From: Paracoccus caeni
GTDB taxonomy: Bacteria; Pseudomonadota; Alphaproteobacteria; Rhodobacterales; Rhodobacteraceae
Assembly (NCBI RefSeq): GCF_016629665.1
Contig: NZ_JAEPRQ010000001.1
Coordinates: forward strand, 930,001-994,000
DNA length: 64,000 nt
Direction of reading: 5' to 3'
The notes under the pieces were generated by a model, which saw only the letters and a program-made list of their open reading frames with translations, searched no databases and was not told the DNA's origin. This document shows positions 17,179 to 25,960 of this stretch, in pieces. Numbering within the stretch: the stretch's first letter is position 1; each line of letters opens with the position of its first letter. The position numbers and the translations under genes were made by a program.

Positions 17179-18843
17179 ATGCTTCAGATTGACAGGTGGA
17201 AGCGCATCCTGATCGTCGGGTTGACCCTGCTGGGTCTGGCCATGGCTGCGCCCAATCTTTTTTACGAGCGGGTCGAGCAGCACAACGATGCGGTAAAGAC
17301 CATCGAACAGACCGGGGTAGAGACGCCCGAACTGATCGCGGCGCGTGATGGATGGCCAAACTGGCTGCCCAACAGGCTTGTCAATCTGGGGCTGGATCTG
17401 CGTGGTGGTGCCCATCTTCTTGGCGAAGTTCAGGTCGAGCAGGTTTACAAGGCGCGGATGGATTCGCTTTGGCCGGAAATCCGCCGGGCGATGTCGGATC
17501 AGCGCGAAACGATCGGCGCCGTGCGCCGTTTGCCCGCGCCTGAAGGCATCCTGAAGCTTGAGATCGAGAATGCCGGGGCGATTCCCCAGGCGGTCGAGAT
17601 CGTGCGCGGCTATTCCAACCCGGTGACGTCCCTGACCGGCGCGGGGCAGCAAAGCCTTGCGATCCAGGCAGATGGCAATCAGATCACCGTTCAGCTTTCC
17701 GATGCCGAAAAGACCGCGACCGATCAGCGCACCGTTCTGCAGGCGCTGGAGATCATCCGCCGCCGCGTCGATGAGGTTGGCACGCGCGAACCGACTATCA
17801 TGCAGGAAGGTCAGGACCGAATTCTGATCCAGGTGCCGGGTATCGGCTCGGCAGAGGAGCTGAAGGGTCTGATCGGGACCACCGCGAAACTGAGCTTCAA
17901 CTCGGTTGTCGGGCCGACGCGCGATCCCGATCAGGCGGTCAGCGTCGGGCAGGAAATTCTGCCTTCGCAGGATGAACCCGGCCTTTACTATATCGTCGAA
18001 TCCAATCCCGTCGTTTCCGGCGAAGAACTGACCGATGCTATGCCCGCGACCGATCAGAACGGCCTGCCAGCCGTGGATTTCCGCTTCAACCCTTCAGGTG
18101 CGCGCAAATTTGGTGAGTACACCTCTGCCAATGTCGGCCAACCCTTTGCCATTGTTCTGGATAACGAGGTGGTTTCCGCGCCGACGATCCGACAGGCGAT
18201 CACCGGCGGTTCGGGTCAGATTTCCGGTAAGATGGAATATGCACAAGCAAACCGTCTGGCCGTGCAGCTACGCGCAGGCGCGCTTCCGGCAGAGCTGAAC
18301 TTCCTTGAGGAACGGACGATCGGCCCGGAACTGGGGCAGGACAGCATCGACGCGGGCAGCCTTTCGACCATCATCGCGACCGCTGCGGTCGTGGCCTATA
18401 TGGTGGCAAGCTACGGCCTGTTCGGGGTGTTCGCCTCGATTTCGGTCATCATCAACGTCATCCTGATCCTGTCCTTCATGGGCATGATGGGGGCGACACT
18501 GACCATGCCCGGCATCGCCGGGATCGTGCTGACGGTCGGGACCGCGGTGGATGCCAACGTCATCATCTACGAACGCATCCGCGAGGAATTGCGACGAGGC
18601 AAAAAGGTGGTGCGCGCGATCAGCGACGGCTTCAACGAAGCGATGAGCGCGATCATCGACGCCAACGTCACCTCGTTCATCGCGGCTGCGGTGATGTTCT
18701 TCCTCGGCTCCGGCCCGGTCAAGGGCTTCGCCGTCACGCTGACCATCGGTCTGGTCACCTCGGTCTTCACCGCGATCTTCCTGACGCGTCTGATGATCGT
18801 CTGGTGGATCGAGCTGCGCAAACCCAAAGAACTGATCCTGTAA
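17179..18843 (+). CDS. secD: Protein translocase subunit SecD
   Basis: With SecF it uses the proton gradient to pull exported proteins through SecYEG. Of 554 residues, the N-terminal helix (about 10-30) is followed by the large periplasmic P1 domain starting with LGLDLRGGAHLL. Five more helices occupy the C-terminal third, including TVGTAVDANVIIYERIREE, the conserved helix-4 motif with the functional Asp and Arg. AGGG lies upstream of the ATG. The secF ATG follows 13 bases after its stop. Confidence 0.97.
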   Translation: MLQIDRWKRILIVGLTLLGLAMAAPNLFYERVEQHNDAVKTIEQTGVETPELIAARDGWPNWLPNRLVNLGLDLRGGAHLLGEVQVEQVYKARMDSLWPEIRRAMSDQRETIGAVRRLPAPEGILKLEIENAGAIPQAVEIVRGYSNPVTSLTGAGQQSLAIQADGNQITVQLSDAEKTATDQRTVLQALEIIRRRVDEVGTREPTIMQEGQDRILIQVPGIGSAEELKGLIGTTAKLSFNSVVGPTRDPDQAVSVGQEILPSQDEPGLYYIVESNPVVSGEELTDAMPATDQNGLPAVDFRFNPSGARKFGEYTSANVGQPFAIVLDNEVVSAPTIRQAITGGSGQISGKMEYAQANRLAVQLRAGALPAELNFLEERTIGPELGQDSIDAGSLSTIIATAAVVAYMVASYGLFGVFASISVIINVILILSFMGMMGATLTMPGIAGIVLTVGTAVDANVIIYERIREELRRGKKVVRAISDGFNEAMSAIIDANVTSFIAAAVMFFLGSGPVKGFAVTLTIGLVTSVFTAIFLTRLMIVWWIELRKPKELIL

Positions 18844-18856
18844 GGGGACAAGACCT

Positions 18857-19837
18857 ATGGCATTTCGTCTGAAACTCGTCCCCGACGTCACCCATTTCAA
18901 CTTCTTCCGTTGGCAATGGCTGACCTTCGGTCTGTCCGCTGCGGCCATGGTCGCCTCGGTGCTGCTGGTGCTGATCATGGGGTTGAACTTCGGTATCGAC
19001 TTCAAGGGTGGCACCTCGATCCGCACCGAAAGCCCGACCGCGTTCGAAGTCTCGGATTACCGTGAGGCGCTGACGACACTGAACTATGGCGATGCCTCGA
19101 TCACCGAGGTTTTCGACCCCAGTTTCGGCGCAGATCGCCATGTCGCGATGATTCGGATCGGCACCAGCGACGAGACCGGCTCGGTCACGCCCGAACAGTT
19201 GAACCAGATCGAGGCTGCGCTGAAACAGGTCGATCCCGAGATCCGCTTCGCTTCGGTCGAGTCGGTCGGTCCGAAAGTGTCGTCCGAGCTGGTGATGACG
19301 GCGTTCTACGCTGTTGCGGCTGCGACGCTGGGTATCATGGCCTATATCTGGCTGCGCTTCGAATGGCAGTTCGCCATCGGGGCGGTGGTCGCGCTGATCC
19401 ATGACGTGTTGCTGACGGTGGGTCTTTTCGCGCTGTTCCAGATGCGGTTCGACCTGACGACCATTGCGGCGCTGCTGACGACGCTGGGCTTTTCGGTCAA
19501 CGATACGGTCGTCGTGTTCGACCGCTGTCGCGAGAACCTGATCAAATACAAAAAGATGCCGCTGATCGACATCATGAACCTGACCTGTAACGAGACGCTT
19601 TCGCGGACCGTTATGACCGCCGTGACCACCGGGATCGCGTTGACTGCGATGCTGATCTTTGGCGGCGATGTGGTCCGGGAATTTGTCATCGCGATGCTGT
19701 GGGGCGTGGTCGTCGGCTGCTATTCCACGATCTATGTCGCCAAGAACATCGTTCTGTGGCTGGGCGTGAAGCGCGACTGGACGAAGAAGGATCCGAAGGA
19801 CACCGCTTCGCCCTTCTCGGGTGCCGAGGCGCCCTGA
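18857..19837 (+). CDS. secF: Protein translocase subunit SecF
   Basis: Partner of SecD in the inner membrane, 326 residues, six helices. The first helix (about 18-42) leads into GLNFGIDFKGGTSIR, and the motif SVNDTVVVFDRCREN sits in helix 4. The stop TGA shares its A with the ATG of the Mth938-like gene, so translation is probably coupled across the Sec/ccm boundary. Confidence 0.97.
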   Translation: MAFRLKLVPDVTHFNFFRWQWLTFGLSAAAMVASVLLVLIMGLNFGIDFKGGTSIRTESPTAFEVSDYREALTTLNYGDASITEVFDPSFGADRHVAMIRIGTSDETGSVTPEQLNQIEAALKQVDPEIRFASVESVGPKVSSELVMTAFYAVAAATLGIMAYIWLRFEWQFAIGAVVALIHDVLLTVGLFALFQMRFDLTTIAALLTTLGFSVNDTVVVFDRCRENLIKYKKMPLIDIMNLTCNETLSRTVMTAVTTGIALTAMLIFGGDVVREFVIAMLWGVVVGCYSTIYVAKNIVLWLGVKRDWTKKDPKDTASPFSGAEAP

Positions 19838-20190
19838 TGGCGATGCGCCCGACCGATTTCGAGGGCGCTTTGCCCGTCGATGGCTACGGGCCGGGCTTCT
19901 TTCGTGTCGGGGGCAAGGCGATCCACGGCCCGGTTGTTGTGCAATCGGGCGGTGTCGCCGAATGGGGCGGCCTTGCCGATCATCAGCCGTTGCTGGACTT
20001 GCAGGGGCAGGTGGACGTGCTGTTTCTGGGCATGGGCGCTGAAATCGCCCACGCTCCCGCCGATCTGGTTGCCGCGCTGCGTCAGGTGGGGGTCATGGTC
20101 GAGGTGATGGCATCGCCCACTGCTGCGCGGATCTATAACGTTACCCTGTCCGAAGGGCGTCGCGTCGCCTGCGCGCTTCTGCCGCTGTGA
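19837..20190 (+). CDS. Mth938-like domain protein (DUF498 family)
   Basis: 117 residues with [13 protein letters not shown] near the N-terminus, [14 protein letters not shown] in the middle and [19 protein letters not shown] at the end, all typical of the family that includes human NDUFAF3/C3orf60 and archaeal Mth938. Bacterial function is unknown; it is often located between secF and ccmA in Rhodobacteraceae, as here. Its start lies one base within the secF stop, and ccmA begins with a GTG inside its own stop. Confidence 0.92.
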   Translation: MAMRPTDFEGALPVDGYGPGFFRVGGKAIHGPVVVQSGGVAEWGGLADHQPLLDLQGQVDVLFLGMGAEIAHAPADLVAALRQVGVMVEVMASPTAARIYNVTLSEGRRVACALLPL

Positions 20191-20813
20191 GCCTGCTTGC
20201 CGTCCATGACCTTGCCGTGTCGCGCGGGGGTCTGCGGGCGGTCGAGGGTGTTTCCTTTACCTTGAATGCGGGCGAAGCGCTGATCCTGCGCGGCCCGAAC
20301 GGTGTCGGCAAGACCACCTTGCTGCGGACGATCGCCGGGTTGCAGCCCGCGACCGCCGGGCTGATCGAGATGGCCGAGGATGCCGTGGCCTATGCCGCCC
20401 ATGCCGACGGGTTGAAAGGCGCTTTGACCGTGGCCGAGAACCTGCGCTTTTGGGCGCAAATCTTTGGCGGCGAGGTCGGCGCGGCGCTGGCGGCGATGGA
20501 TCTTGAGGCTTTGGCGGATCGTCCGGCGGCGTCTTTGTCGGCCGGGCAGAAACGGCGGACTGGTCTGGCGCGGCTGCTGGTGACGGGCCGACCCCTCTGG
20601 GTGCTGGATGAGCCGACGGTGTCGCTGGACGCCGCCTCGGTGGCGCGATTCGGTGCGGTCTTGCGTGGGCATCTGGCCGGGGGAGGGGCCGCGCTGATGG
20701 CGACGCATATCGATCTGGGGCTTGAGGGGGCACGTGAACTGGACCTGACGCCCTATCGCGCGAGGCCGGGCAGGGCGGAAAAGCCTGCCGGATTCAACGA
20801 GGCGTTCGGATGA
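20187..20813 (+). CDS. ccmA: Heme exporter ATP-binding protein CcmA
   Basis: ATPase of the CcmABCD complex that releases holo-CcmE during cytochrome c maturation. 208 residues with Walker [10 protein letters not shown] (about 37-45), signature [14 protein letters not shown] and Walker B LWVLDEP. The start is a GTG overlapping the previous stop (GTGA). ccmB should follow directly but is 268 bases away because a repeat-bearing spacer lies between. Confidence 0.95.
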   Translation: MSLLAVHDLAVSRGGLRAVEGVSFTLNAGEALILRGPNGVGKTTLLRTIAGLQPATAGLIEMAEDAVAYAAHADGLKGALTVAENLRFWAQIFGGEVGAALAAMDLEALADRPAASLSAGQKRRTGLARLLVTGRPLWVLDEPTVSLDAASVARFGAVLRGHLAGGGAALMATHIDLGLEGARELDLTPYRARPGRAEKPAGFNEAFG

Positions 20814-20843
20814 CGGGCGCAGCGCGGGGCATCGGTCGGGCAT

Positions 20844-20863
20844 GGTGCGTGCGAGCACGCACC
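20844..20863. repeat. Palindromic repeat between ccmA and ccmB
   Basis: GGTGCGTGC and GCACGCACC flank a two-base GA centre, forming a perfect 9-bp stem, followed by CTACG. The form resembles small REP-type palindromes that recur in related genomes. I see only this copy here. Confidence 0.5.
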
Positions 20864-21011
20864 CTACGGCGGTCGCCGATCATTGCAGAGGGCAGCACAC
20901 AGCCGCGGTTGGGCACCGGCAGCAGTCGTTCTTCGCGCTTTATGGTGCAATCCCGTCGAACATCTCTGTGGAGCGCGATCTCACCGAAGTGCCCAGCCGG
21001 GGGGCGGCTGT

Positions 21012-21054
21012 GCACTGCCCGGCGGTACCTTCGGCACCTTGATTCCGGGCGAAG
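21012..21054 (+). repeat. Intergenic repeat copy A (ccmA-ccmB spacer)
   Basis: Begins GCACTGCCCGGCGGT and ends TTCCGGGCGAAG. It aligns over about 40 bases with the reverse complement of copy B in the ccmD-ccmG spacer, so it is one member of a dispersed intergenic repeat. Confidence 0.55.
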
Positions 21055-21081
21055 TCGCTTCCTTCAGCCGCGAGTGTCATC

Positions 21082-21738
21082 ATGCTCGCCCTGCTGACCC
21101 GCGACCTGCGCCTTGCCACCCGCGCGGGCGGTGGCTTTGGCCTTGGCGTCGCCTTCTTTCTCATCCTCTGCACGCTGGTCCCCTTTGGCGTCGGAGCCGA
21201 CACCTCAGCCCTGCGCCCGATTGCACCAGGCATCCTGTGGCTTGGTGCCCTTTTGGCCTGCCTTCTCTCTCTCGACCGCATCTTCGCGCTGGATCATGAG
21301 GATGGCAGCCTCGACCTGCTTGCCACCGCACCGTTGCCGCTGGAGGGAACCGTCGCGATTAAGGCGCTGGCGCATTGGATCACCACTGGCCTGCCGCTGA
21401 TCGCCGCCGCGCCTCTTTTCGGGTTGCTGCTGCACCTGCCCGCAGAGGCGATGCCGTGGCTGGTTATCTCGCTTCTCATTGGGACGCCGGCACTGTCCAT
21501 GCTGGGCGCATTCGGTGCTGCAATTACCGTGGGGCTTCGCCGGGGCGGTCTGCTGCTGTCGCTGCTGGTCTTGCCGCTTTATATCCCCACGCTCATTTTC
21601 GGCACCGAACTGATCCGCCGCGCCGTCGCAAGCGGTGATCCAACTACGCCATTGGTCTTTCTTGCGGGCATTACGGCTGGCGTGGTTGCATTGATACCAT
21701 TCGCCGCAGCCGCCGCGCTGAGGGTCAATCTCAGGTGA
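21082..21738 (+). CDS. ccmB: Heme exporter protein CcmB
   Basis: Membrane subunit of the CcmABCD complex, 218 residues with six hydrophobic segments. LDRIFALDHEDGSLDLL near residue 73 and the small-residue-rich first helix are typical. It is downstream of the repeat-bearing ccmA-ccmB spacer. ccmC starts 42 bases after its stop. Confidence 0.94.
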   Translation: MLALLTRDLRLATRAGGGFGLGVAFFLILCTLVPFGVGADTSALRPIAPGILWLGALLACLLSLDRIFALDHEDGSLDLLATAPLPLEGTVAIKALAHWITTGLPLIAAAPLFGLLLHLPAEAMPWLVISLLIGTPALSMLGAFGAAITVGLRRGGLLLSLLVLPLYIPTLIFGTELIRRAVASGDPTTPLVFLAGITAGVVALIPFAAAAALRVNLR

Positions 21739-21780
21739 ACGAGGCTTGAGCCGGAACCAAGCGAAGGCTAGGGAACAGAA

Positions 21781-22506
21781 ATGTCGATCTGGGAATACGC
21801 CAACCCCGTCAAATTCATGCGCACCTCTGGCGCGATCCTGCCCTTTGCGGTGGCGGGCGCCGTGGTTTGCACGGTCGGCGGTGTGGTCTGGGGCTTTCTG
21901 ACCCCTGACGATTTCCGGCAGGGCTCGACGGTGAAAATCGTCTTCCTGCACGTTCCCGCCGCGATGATGGCGATCAATATCTGGGTGATGATGCTGGTCG
22001 CCTCGCTGATCTGGCTGATCCGCCGCCACCATGTCAGCGCCTTGGCCGCCAAGGCCGCAGCGCCCATCGGCGCAGTGATGACGCTGATCGCGCTGGCGAC
22101 CGGGGCGATCTGGGGGCAGCCGATGTGGGGAACGTGGTGGGAATGGGACCCGAGGCTGACCTCGTTTCTGATCCTGCTGCTGTTCTATCTGGGCTATATC
22201 GCGCTGTGGGCATCGGTCGAGGACGTGGACAGCGCCGCCGATCTGACCGGCGTTCTGTGCCTTGTCGGCTCGGTTTTTGCACTGCTCAGCCGCTATGCGG
22301 TGCTGTTCTGGAATCAGGGGCTGCATCAGGGTGCAAGCCTGTCGGTGCAGTCGGGCGAGAGGATGAGCGCGATCTATCGCTATCCGCTTTACCTGTCGAT
22401 GCTGGGATTTTTGCTGTTGTTCGTGGCTCTGGTCCTGATCCGCACGCGGACCGAAATCCGCCGCCGCCGTCTGGCCGCCTTGCAGGCAAGGGAGATGCGC
22501 GCATGA
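21781..22506 (+). CDS. ccmC: Heme exporter/lyase protein CcmC
   Basis: Loads heme on CcmE in the periplasm. 241 residues, six helices, with the tryptophan-rich WGTWWEWDPRLTS heme-handling motif (about 119-131) and flanking histidines. The final codons overlap the ccmD start (ATGA). Confidence 0.96.
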   Translation: MSIWEYANPVKFMRTSGAILPFAVAGAVVCTVGGVVWGFLTPDDFRQGSTVKIVFLHVPAAMMAINIWVMMLVASLIWLIRRHHVSALAAKAAAPIGAVMTLIALATGAIWGQPMWGTWWEWDPRLTSFLILLLFYLGYIALWASVEDVDSAADLTGVLCLVGSVFALLSRYAVLFWNQGLHQGASLSVQSGERMSAIYRYPLYLSMLGFLLLFVALVLIRTRTEIRRRRLAALQAREMRA

Positions 22507-22652
22507 TCGATCTGGGCAAATATGCGGGGACGGTGCTGGCCGCCTATGGCATCTCGGTTCTGCTGCTGGTCGGGCTGGTCTGGCACAGCATCGCCGCCAA
22601 CACTCGCGCCCGCCGCGCGCTTGAGAAGCAAGAGGGGCGCAAGGATGCGTAG
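22503..22652 (+). CDS. ccmD: Heme exporter protein CcmD
   Basis: A 49-residue single-helix protein that stabilises CcmC-CcmE-CcmAB. The N-terminal MIDLGKYAGTVLAAYG with the conserved Tyr and the basic C-terminus RARRALEK are typical. It overlaps ccmC by four bases. It is short and is easily missed. Confidence 0.9.
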   Translation: MIDLGKYAGTVLAAYGISVLLLVGLVWHSIAANTRARRALEKQEGRKDA

Positions 22653-22671
22653 CGCTGCCAAAGTTGGAGCC

Positions 22672-22737
22672 CCCGCCCGGAACAAGCTGCCTTCAGGCAC
22701 CGCCGGGCAGTGCCAGTCCGAAGGTCGGGCACTGCCC
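22672..22737 (-). repeat. Intergenic repeat copy B with hairpin (ccmD-ccmG spacer)
   Basis: Bases 22672-22713 read in reverse match copy A (21012-21054). The adjoining GGGCAGTGCC (22705-22714) and GGCACTGCCC (22728-22737) form a perfect 10-bp stem with a 13-base loop. There is no T tract, so it is a structured repeat rather than an ordinary terminator. It lies within the ccm operon. Confidence 0.55.
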
Positions 22738-22766
22738 TATGCTTCTGCTTCGCCCGGAATATCCGC

Positions 22767-23306
22767 ATGAAAGTTTCCCCCCTCGTCGCCCTTCCCCCGC
22801 TGATATTCGCAGGTCTTGCCGCCCTGTTCCTTTGGCGCTTGGACCACAACGATCCCAATGGTATCCCTTCGACCTTCGTCGGTCGCGACGCACCTGCCGT
22901 GCCTCAGACGACGCTGCCCGGCAAGCCGCAACTGACGGATGAAATGTTGCGGCAGCCGGGGGTCAAGCTGGTGAATTTCTGGGCAAGCTGGTGCCCGCCC
23001 TGCCGGGCAGAGCATCCGACGCTGAGCGAACTGTCCGAACGTCTGCCGGTCTATGGCATCGATCTGCGAGACCCCGAAGCGAATGCGCTGGCTTTCCTGA
23101 ATGAGGACGGCGATCCCTTCGCGGCCATCGCCACCGATCCGCGCGGACGTGCGGCGATTGACTGGGGCGTCACTGCCCCGCCCGAAACCTTCATCATCGA
23201 TGGCGAGGGCCGCGTGCTCTATCGCTTCGCCGGTCCGCTGATCCGCGCGGATTACACCGACCGCTTCCTGCCCGAACTGGAAAAGGCGCTTTCCGCCGAG
23301 CAATAG
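22767..23306 (+). CDS. ccmG: Thiol:disulfide interchange protein CcmG/DsbE
   Basis: A membrane-anchored periplasmic thioredoxin that reduces apocytochrome c or CcmH before heme attachment. 179 residues: anchor helix at about 5-23, thioredoxin domain with FWASWCPPC (Cys76, Cys79), and the cis-Pro loop segment VTAPPETFIID. The start at 22767 is chosen by homology; the frame runs upstream into the repeat. ccmE, ccmF and ccmH are not in the window. Confidence 0.93.
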   Translation: MKVSPLVALPPLIFAGLAALFLWRLDHNDPNGIPSTFVGRDAPAVPQTTLPGKPQLTDEMLRQPGVKLVNFWASWCPPCRAEHPTLSELSERLPVYGIDLRDPEANALAFLNEDGDPFAAIATDPRGRAAIDWGVTAPPETFIIDGEGRVLYRFAGPLIRADYTDRFLPELEKALSAEQ

Positions 23307-23377
23307 TTAACGCGGTTGCACCTCACGGTTGCGCGATCCAGACTGGACCCGTTCAACAGGGAATGGGGGAAGGTCCG

Positions 23378-25189
23378 ATGACACGCAAAAGTCTTGTCTT
23401 GGCGCTGCTGATGGGCGGCGTCTGTTTTGGTCCCGCCACTGCACAACAGGCGACCGATGCCGTCGATCCCGAGGCCGCGACCGAGGCTGCCAGCGTCAAT
23501 GCCTTTGGCGATCTTAGCGATGCCGCGAAACAGGCGATGCAGGCCAAGATCGATGGTCAGCCGGTCAGCGCGCCGAACTGGATGGTTGCAGCGGCGCATC
23601 CGCTGGCGGTCGAGGCCGGGGCCAAGGTGCTGGAGGCCGGGGGCAGCGCCGCCGATGCCATGGTCGCGGTGCAGGTCGTGCTTGGTCTGGTCGAGCCGCA
23701 AAGCTCGGGCCTTGGCGGCGGGGCGTTTCTGGTCTGGTATGACGCTGAAAGCGGCGAACTGACCACGCTTGATGCCCGCGAAACCGCCCCCATGCTGGCC
23801 CGCCCGGCAATGTTCCTGAACGATCAGGGTGAGCCGCTGGAATTCATGGATGCCGTGGTTGGCGGGCTGTCGGTTGGCACGCCGGGCACGCCCGCGCTGC
23901 TTGAAACTGCGCATCGCAAATGGGGCAAGCTGAACTGGTCGCGACTTTTCGATGACGGTATCCGGCTGGCCGAGGATGGCTTCACCGTCTCGCCCCGGCT
24001 TGCCGAACTGGTCGCGGGCGAGGGGGATGCGCTGGCCCGGTATCCCGCCACCACGGATTATTTCTTCCCCGGCGGCAATGCGGTGACGGCAGGCGCCTCG
24101 CTGCAAAATCCGGGCTATGCCCATACGCTGCGCACGCTTGCGACCGAGGGTGCCCAGGGCTTCTATACCGGCGAGATTGCCGAGGGGATCGTTGCCGCTG
24201 TGCGCGGGGCCGAGGGTAATCCGGGCCATCTCTCGATGGACGATCTGGCCGCTTACAAGGTGGTCGAGCGTCCCGCCGTCTGTGTCGAATACCGCGAACA
24301 TGATGTGTGCGGCATGGGGCCCCCCTCATCTGGCGGGCTGACGGTCGGGCAGATTCTGGGGATGCTGGGGCAGTATGACCTTGCCTCGCTGGGCGCGGAA
24401 AGCCCGGAAAGCTGGCGGATGATCGCGGATGCCTCGCGCTTGGCCTTTGCCGACCGCGGGCGTTACATGGCCGATGACGACTTCGTGCCGATGCCGACCG
24501 AGGGGCTGATCGATCCCGCATATCTTGAGGAACGCGGCAAGCTGCTGGCCGGGGATGACAGCCTGCCCGAGGTCAGCGCCGGTTCGCCCGGCTGGTCGCA
24601 TGCGATGCTGTGGGGGCAGGATTCGGCGCTAGAGCTGCCGTCCACCACGCATATCTCGATCGTTGATGCCGATGGCAATGCGCTGTCGATGACCACCACG
24701 ATCGAGAACGGCTTTGGCTCGCGCGTGATGGCGCATGGCTTCCTGTTGAACAACGAACTGACCGACTTTTCGTTCGAGACGCATGACGCCGATGGTTATC
24801 CGATTGCCAATGCCATTGCGCCGGGCAAGCGGCCCCGGTCGTCTATGGCGCCCAGTATCGTGTTGAAGGATGACAAGCCGGTCTTGGTCATCGGCTCACC
24901 GGGGGGCAGCCGGATCATCGGCTATGTCGCCAAGGCGATCATCGGCTATCTCGATTGGGGGCTGGATGTGCAGCAGGCGGTGGCGCTGCCCAATATCGTG
25001 AACCGCTTTGGCCCGCTGGATGTCGAGGTCGGGACCAGCGCGACGGGCATGTCGCAGGCGCTGTCCGATATGGGCTTCGAGGTGGAAGAGACCGATCTGA
25101 ACTCGGGCCTGCAGGGCATCGCGATCACGCCGGACGGGCTGGAAGGCGGGGCCGATCCGCGTCGCGAGGGGATCGCGCTTGGGGGCTGA
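23378..25189 (+). CDS. ggt: Gamma-glutamyltransferase (glutathione hydrolase)
   Basis: Periplasmic enzyme that hydrolyses or transfers the gamma-glutamyl group of glutathione. 603 residues from the second ATG (23378), with GGAAGG just upstream and a Sec signal peptide ending ATAQQ. The precursor self-cleaves before the first Thr of STTHISIVD (Thr423 in this numbering), which becomes the N-terminal nucleophile of the small subunit. The large-subunit GGSAADAM and small-subunit IGSPGGSRI motifs are present. It is complete. An ATG at 23363 is an alternative start. Confidence 0.95.
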   Translation: MTRKSLVLALLMGGVCFGPATAQQATDAVDPEAATEAASVNAFGDLSDAAKQAMQAKIDGQPVSAPNWMVAAAHPLAVEAGAKVLEAGGSAADAMVAVQVVLGLVEPQSSGLGGGAFLVWYDAESGELTTLDARETAPMLARPAMFLNDQGEPLEFMDAVVGGLSVGTPGTPALLETAHRKWGKLNWSRLFDDGIRLAEDGFTVSPRLAELVAGEGDALARYPATTDYFFPGGNAVTAGASLQNPGYAHTLRTLATEGAQGFYTGEIAEGIVAAVRGAEGNPGHLSMDDLAAYKVVERPAVCVEYREHDVCGMGPPSSGGLTVGQILGMLGQYDLASLGAESPESWRMIADASRLAFADRGRYMADDDFVPMPTEGLIDPAYLEERGKLLAGDDSLPEVSAGSPGWSHAMLWGQDSALELPSTTHISIVDADGNALSMTTTIENGFGSRVMAHGFLLNNELTDFSFETHDADGYPIANAIAPGKRPRSSMAPSIVLKDDKPVLVIGSPGGSRIIGYVAKAIIGYLDWGLDVQQAVALPNIVNRFGPLDVEVGTSATGMSQALSDMGFEVEETDLNSGLQGIAITPDGLEGGADPRREGIALGG

Positions 25190-25226
25190 GCCAGCTTGAC
25201 AGAATGCGCCGCGCCGCACATTCCTT

Positions 25227-25251
25227 GCGGCAGGCATGTGCTGCCTGCCGC
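25227..25251. other. Strong hairpin downstream of ggt
   Basis: GCGGCAGGCA and TGCCTGCCGC form a perfect 10-bp stem with loop TGTGC, 37 bases after the ggt stop. No T run follows, so it may stabilise the 3' end or act as a Rho-assisted stop. Confidence 0.45.
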
Positions 25252-25367
25252 CCGCCCCCGTCTGGGGATGGTGAAAGCACCTGAGGATCGTCGATTTCTC
25301 TTTCCACCCGGCGAGGAACCGGAAACGCGGGCACCGTTCATAGATCGCTGGCTGAGGAGAGAAAGAC

Positions 25368-25895
25368 GTGACCACGATCATTGAGGCCAAGCAAATGGCC
25401 AAGCGCCTGCGCACCGCGATGGCCGCGCGCGGTGTTGAAATGACCCATTCCGCGGCGCTGGAAGCGGTTGCCGCGCAGCTTGGGCATGCCGACTGGAACA
25501 CCGCTGCCGCAAAGATGCCTGCGGGCGAGGGGATCGCCTTTCTGCGCGGCATTCCGGTCCTGCGCAGTTTTGACGAAAAGAAGGCGCGGGAATTCTATTG
25601 CGACTTTCTGGGCTTCGAGGTCCAGTTCGAGCATCGCTTCGCCCCTGATCTGCCGCTGTATCTCGAAGTCGAGCGGGCAGGGCTGAAGCTGCACCTGTCG
25701 GAACATCACGGCGATGCCAGTCCCGGCTCAACCGTGTTTGTCTGGATGACCGGGATCAGGGATTATCACGCCGAGCTTTTGGGCAAGCGCTACACCTATA
25801 ACCGACCGGGGCTGGAAAAGGCGCCGTGGGGGGAAGAGATGCAGGTCAGCGATCCCTTTGGCAACCGGGTCCGGTTTTGTGAGGCAAGCGACTAG
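25368..25895 (+). CDS. Glyoxalase-superfamily protein with N-terminal helical domain
   Basis: 175 residues. The GTG start is supported by GAGGAGA upstream. Residues 1-52 form a helical domain with AKRLRTAMAARGVEMTHSAAL and GHADWNTAA, found in a subset of glyoxalase/bleomycin-resistance-family proteins. Residues 60-172 form a single VOC half-fold with VLRSFDEKKAREFYCDFLGF and a C-terminal DPFGNRVRF. The usual metal-ligand pattern is only partly visible, and one-module proteins act as homodimers. The real substrate is unknown; a drug-binding role is only a family association. Confidence 0.85.
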   Translation: MTTIIEAKQMAKRLRTAMAARGVEMTHSAALEAVAAQLGHADWNTAAAKMPAGEGIAFLRGIPVLRSFDEKKAREFYCDFLGFEVQFEHRFAPDLPLYLEVERAGLKLHLSEHHGDASPGSTVFVWMTGIRDYHAELLGKRYTYNRPGLEKAPWGEEMQVSDPFGNRVRFCEASD

Positions 25896-25960
25896 GTGTC
25901 GCTTTTTGCCTGAAGCCGACCGGACGAGGGGGACCTTTCCCTGAACGGAGACAAAACGCC

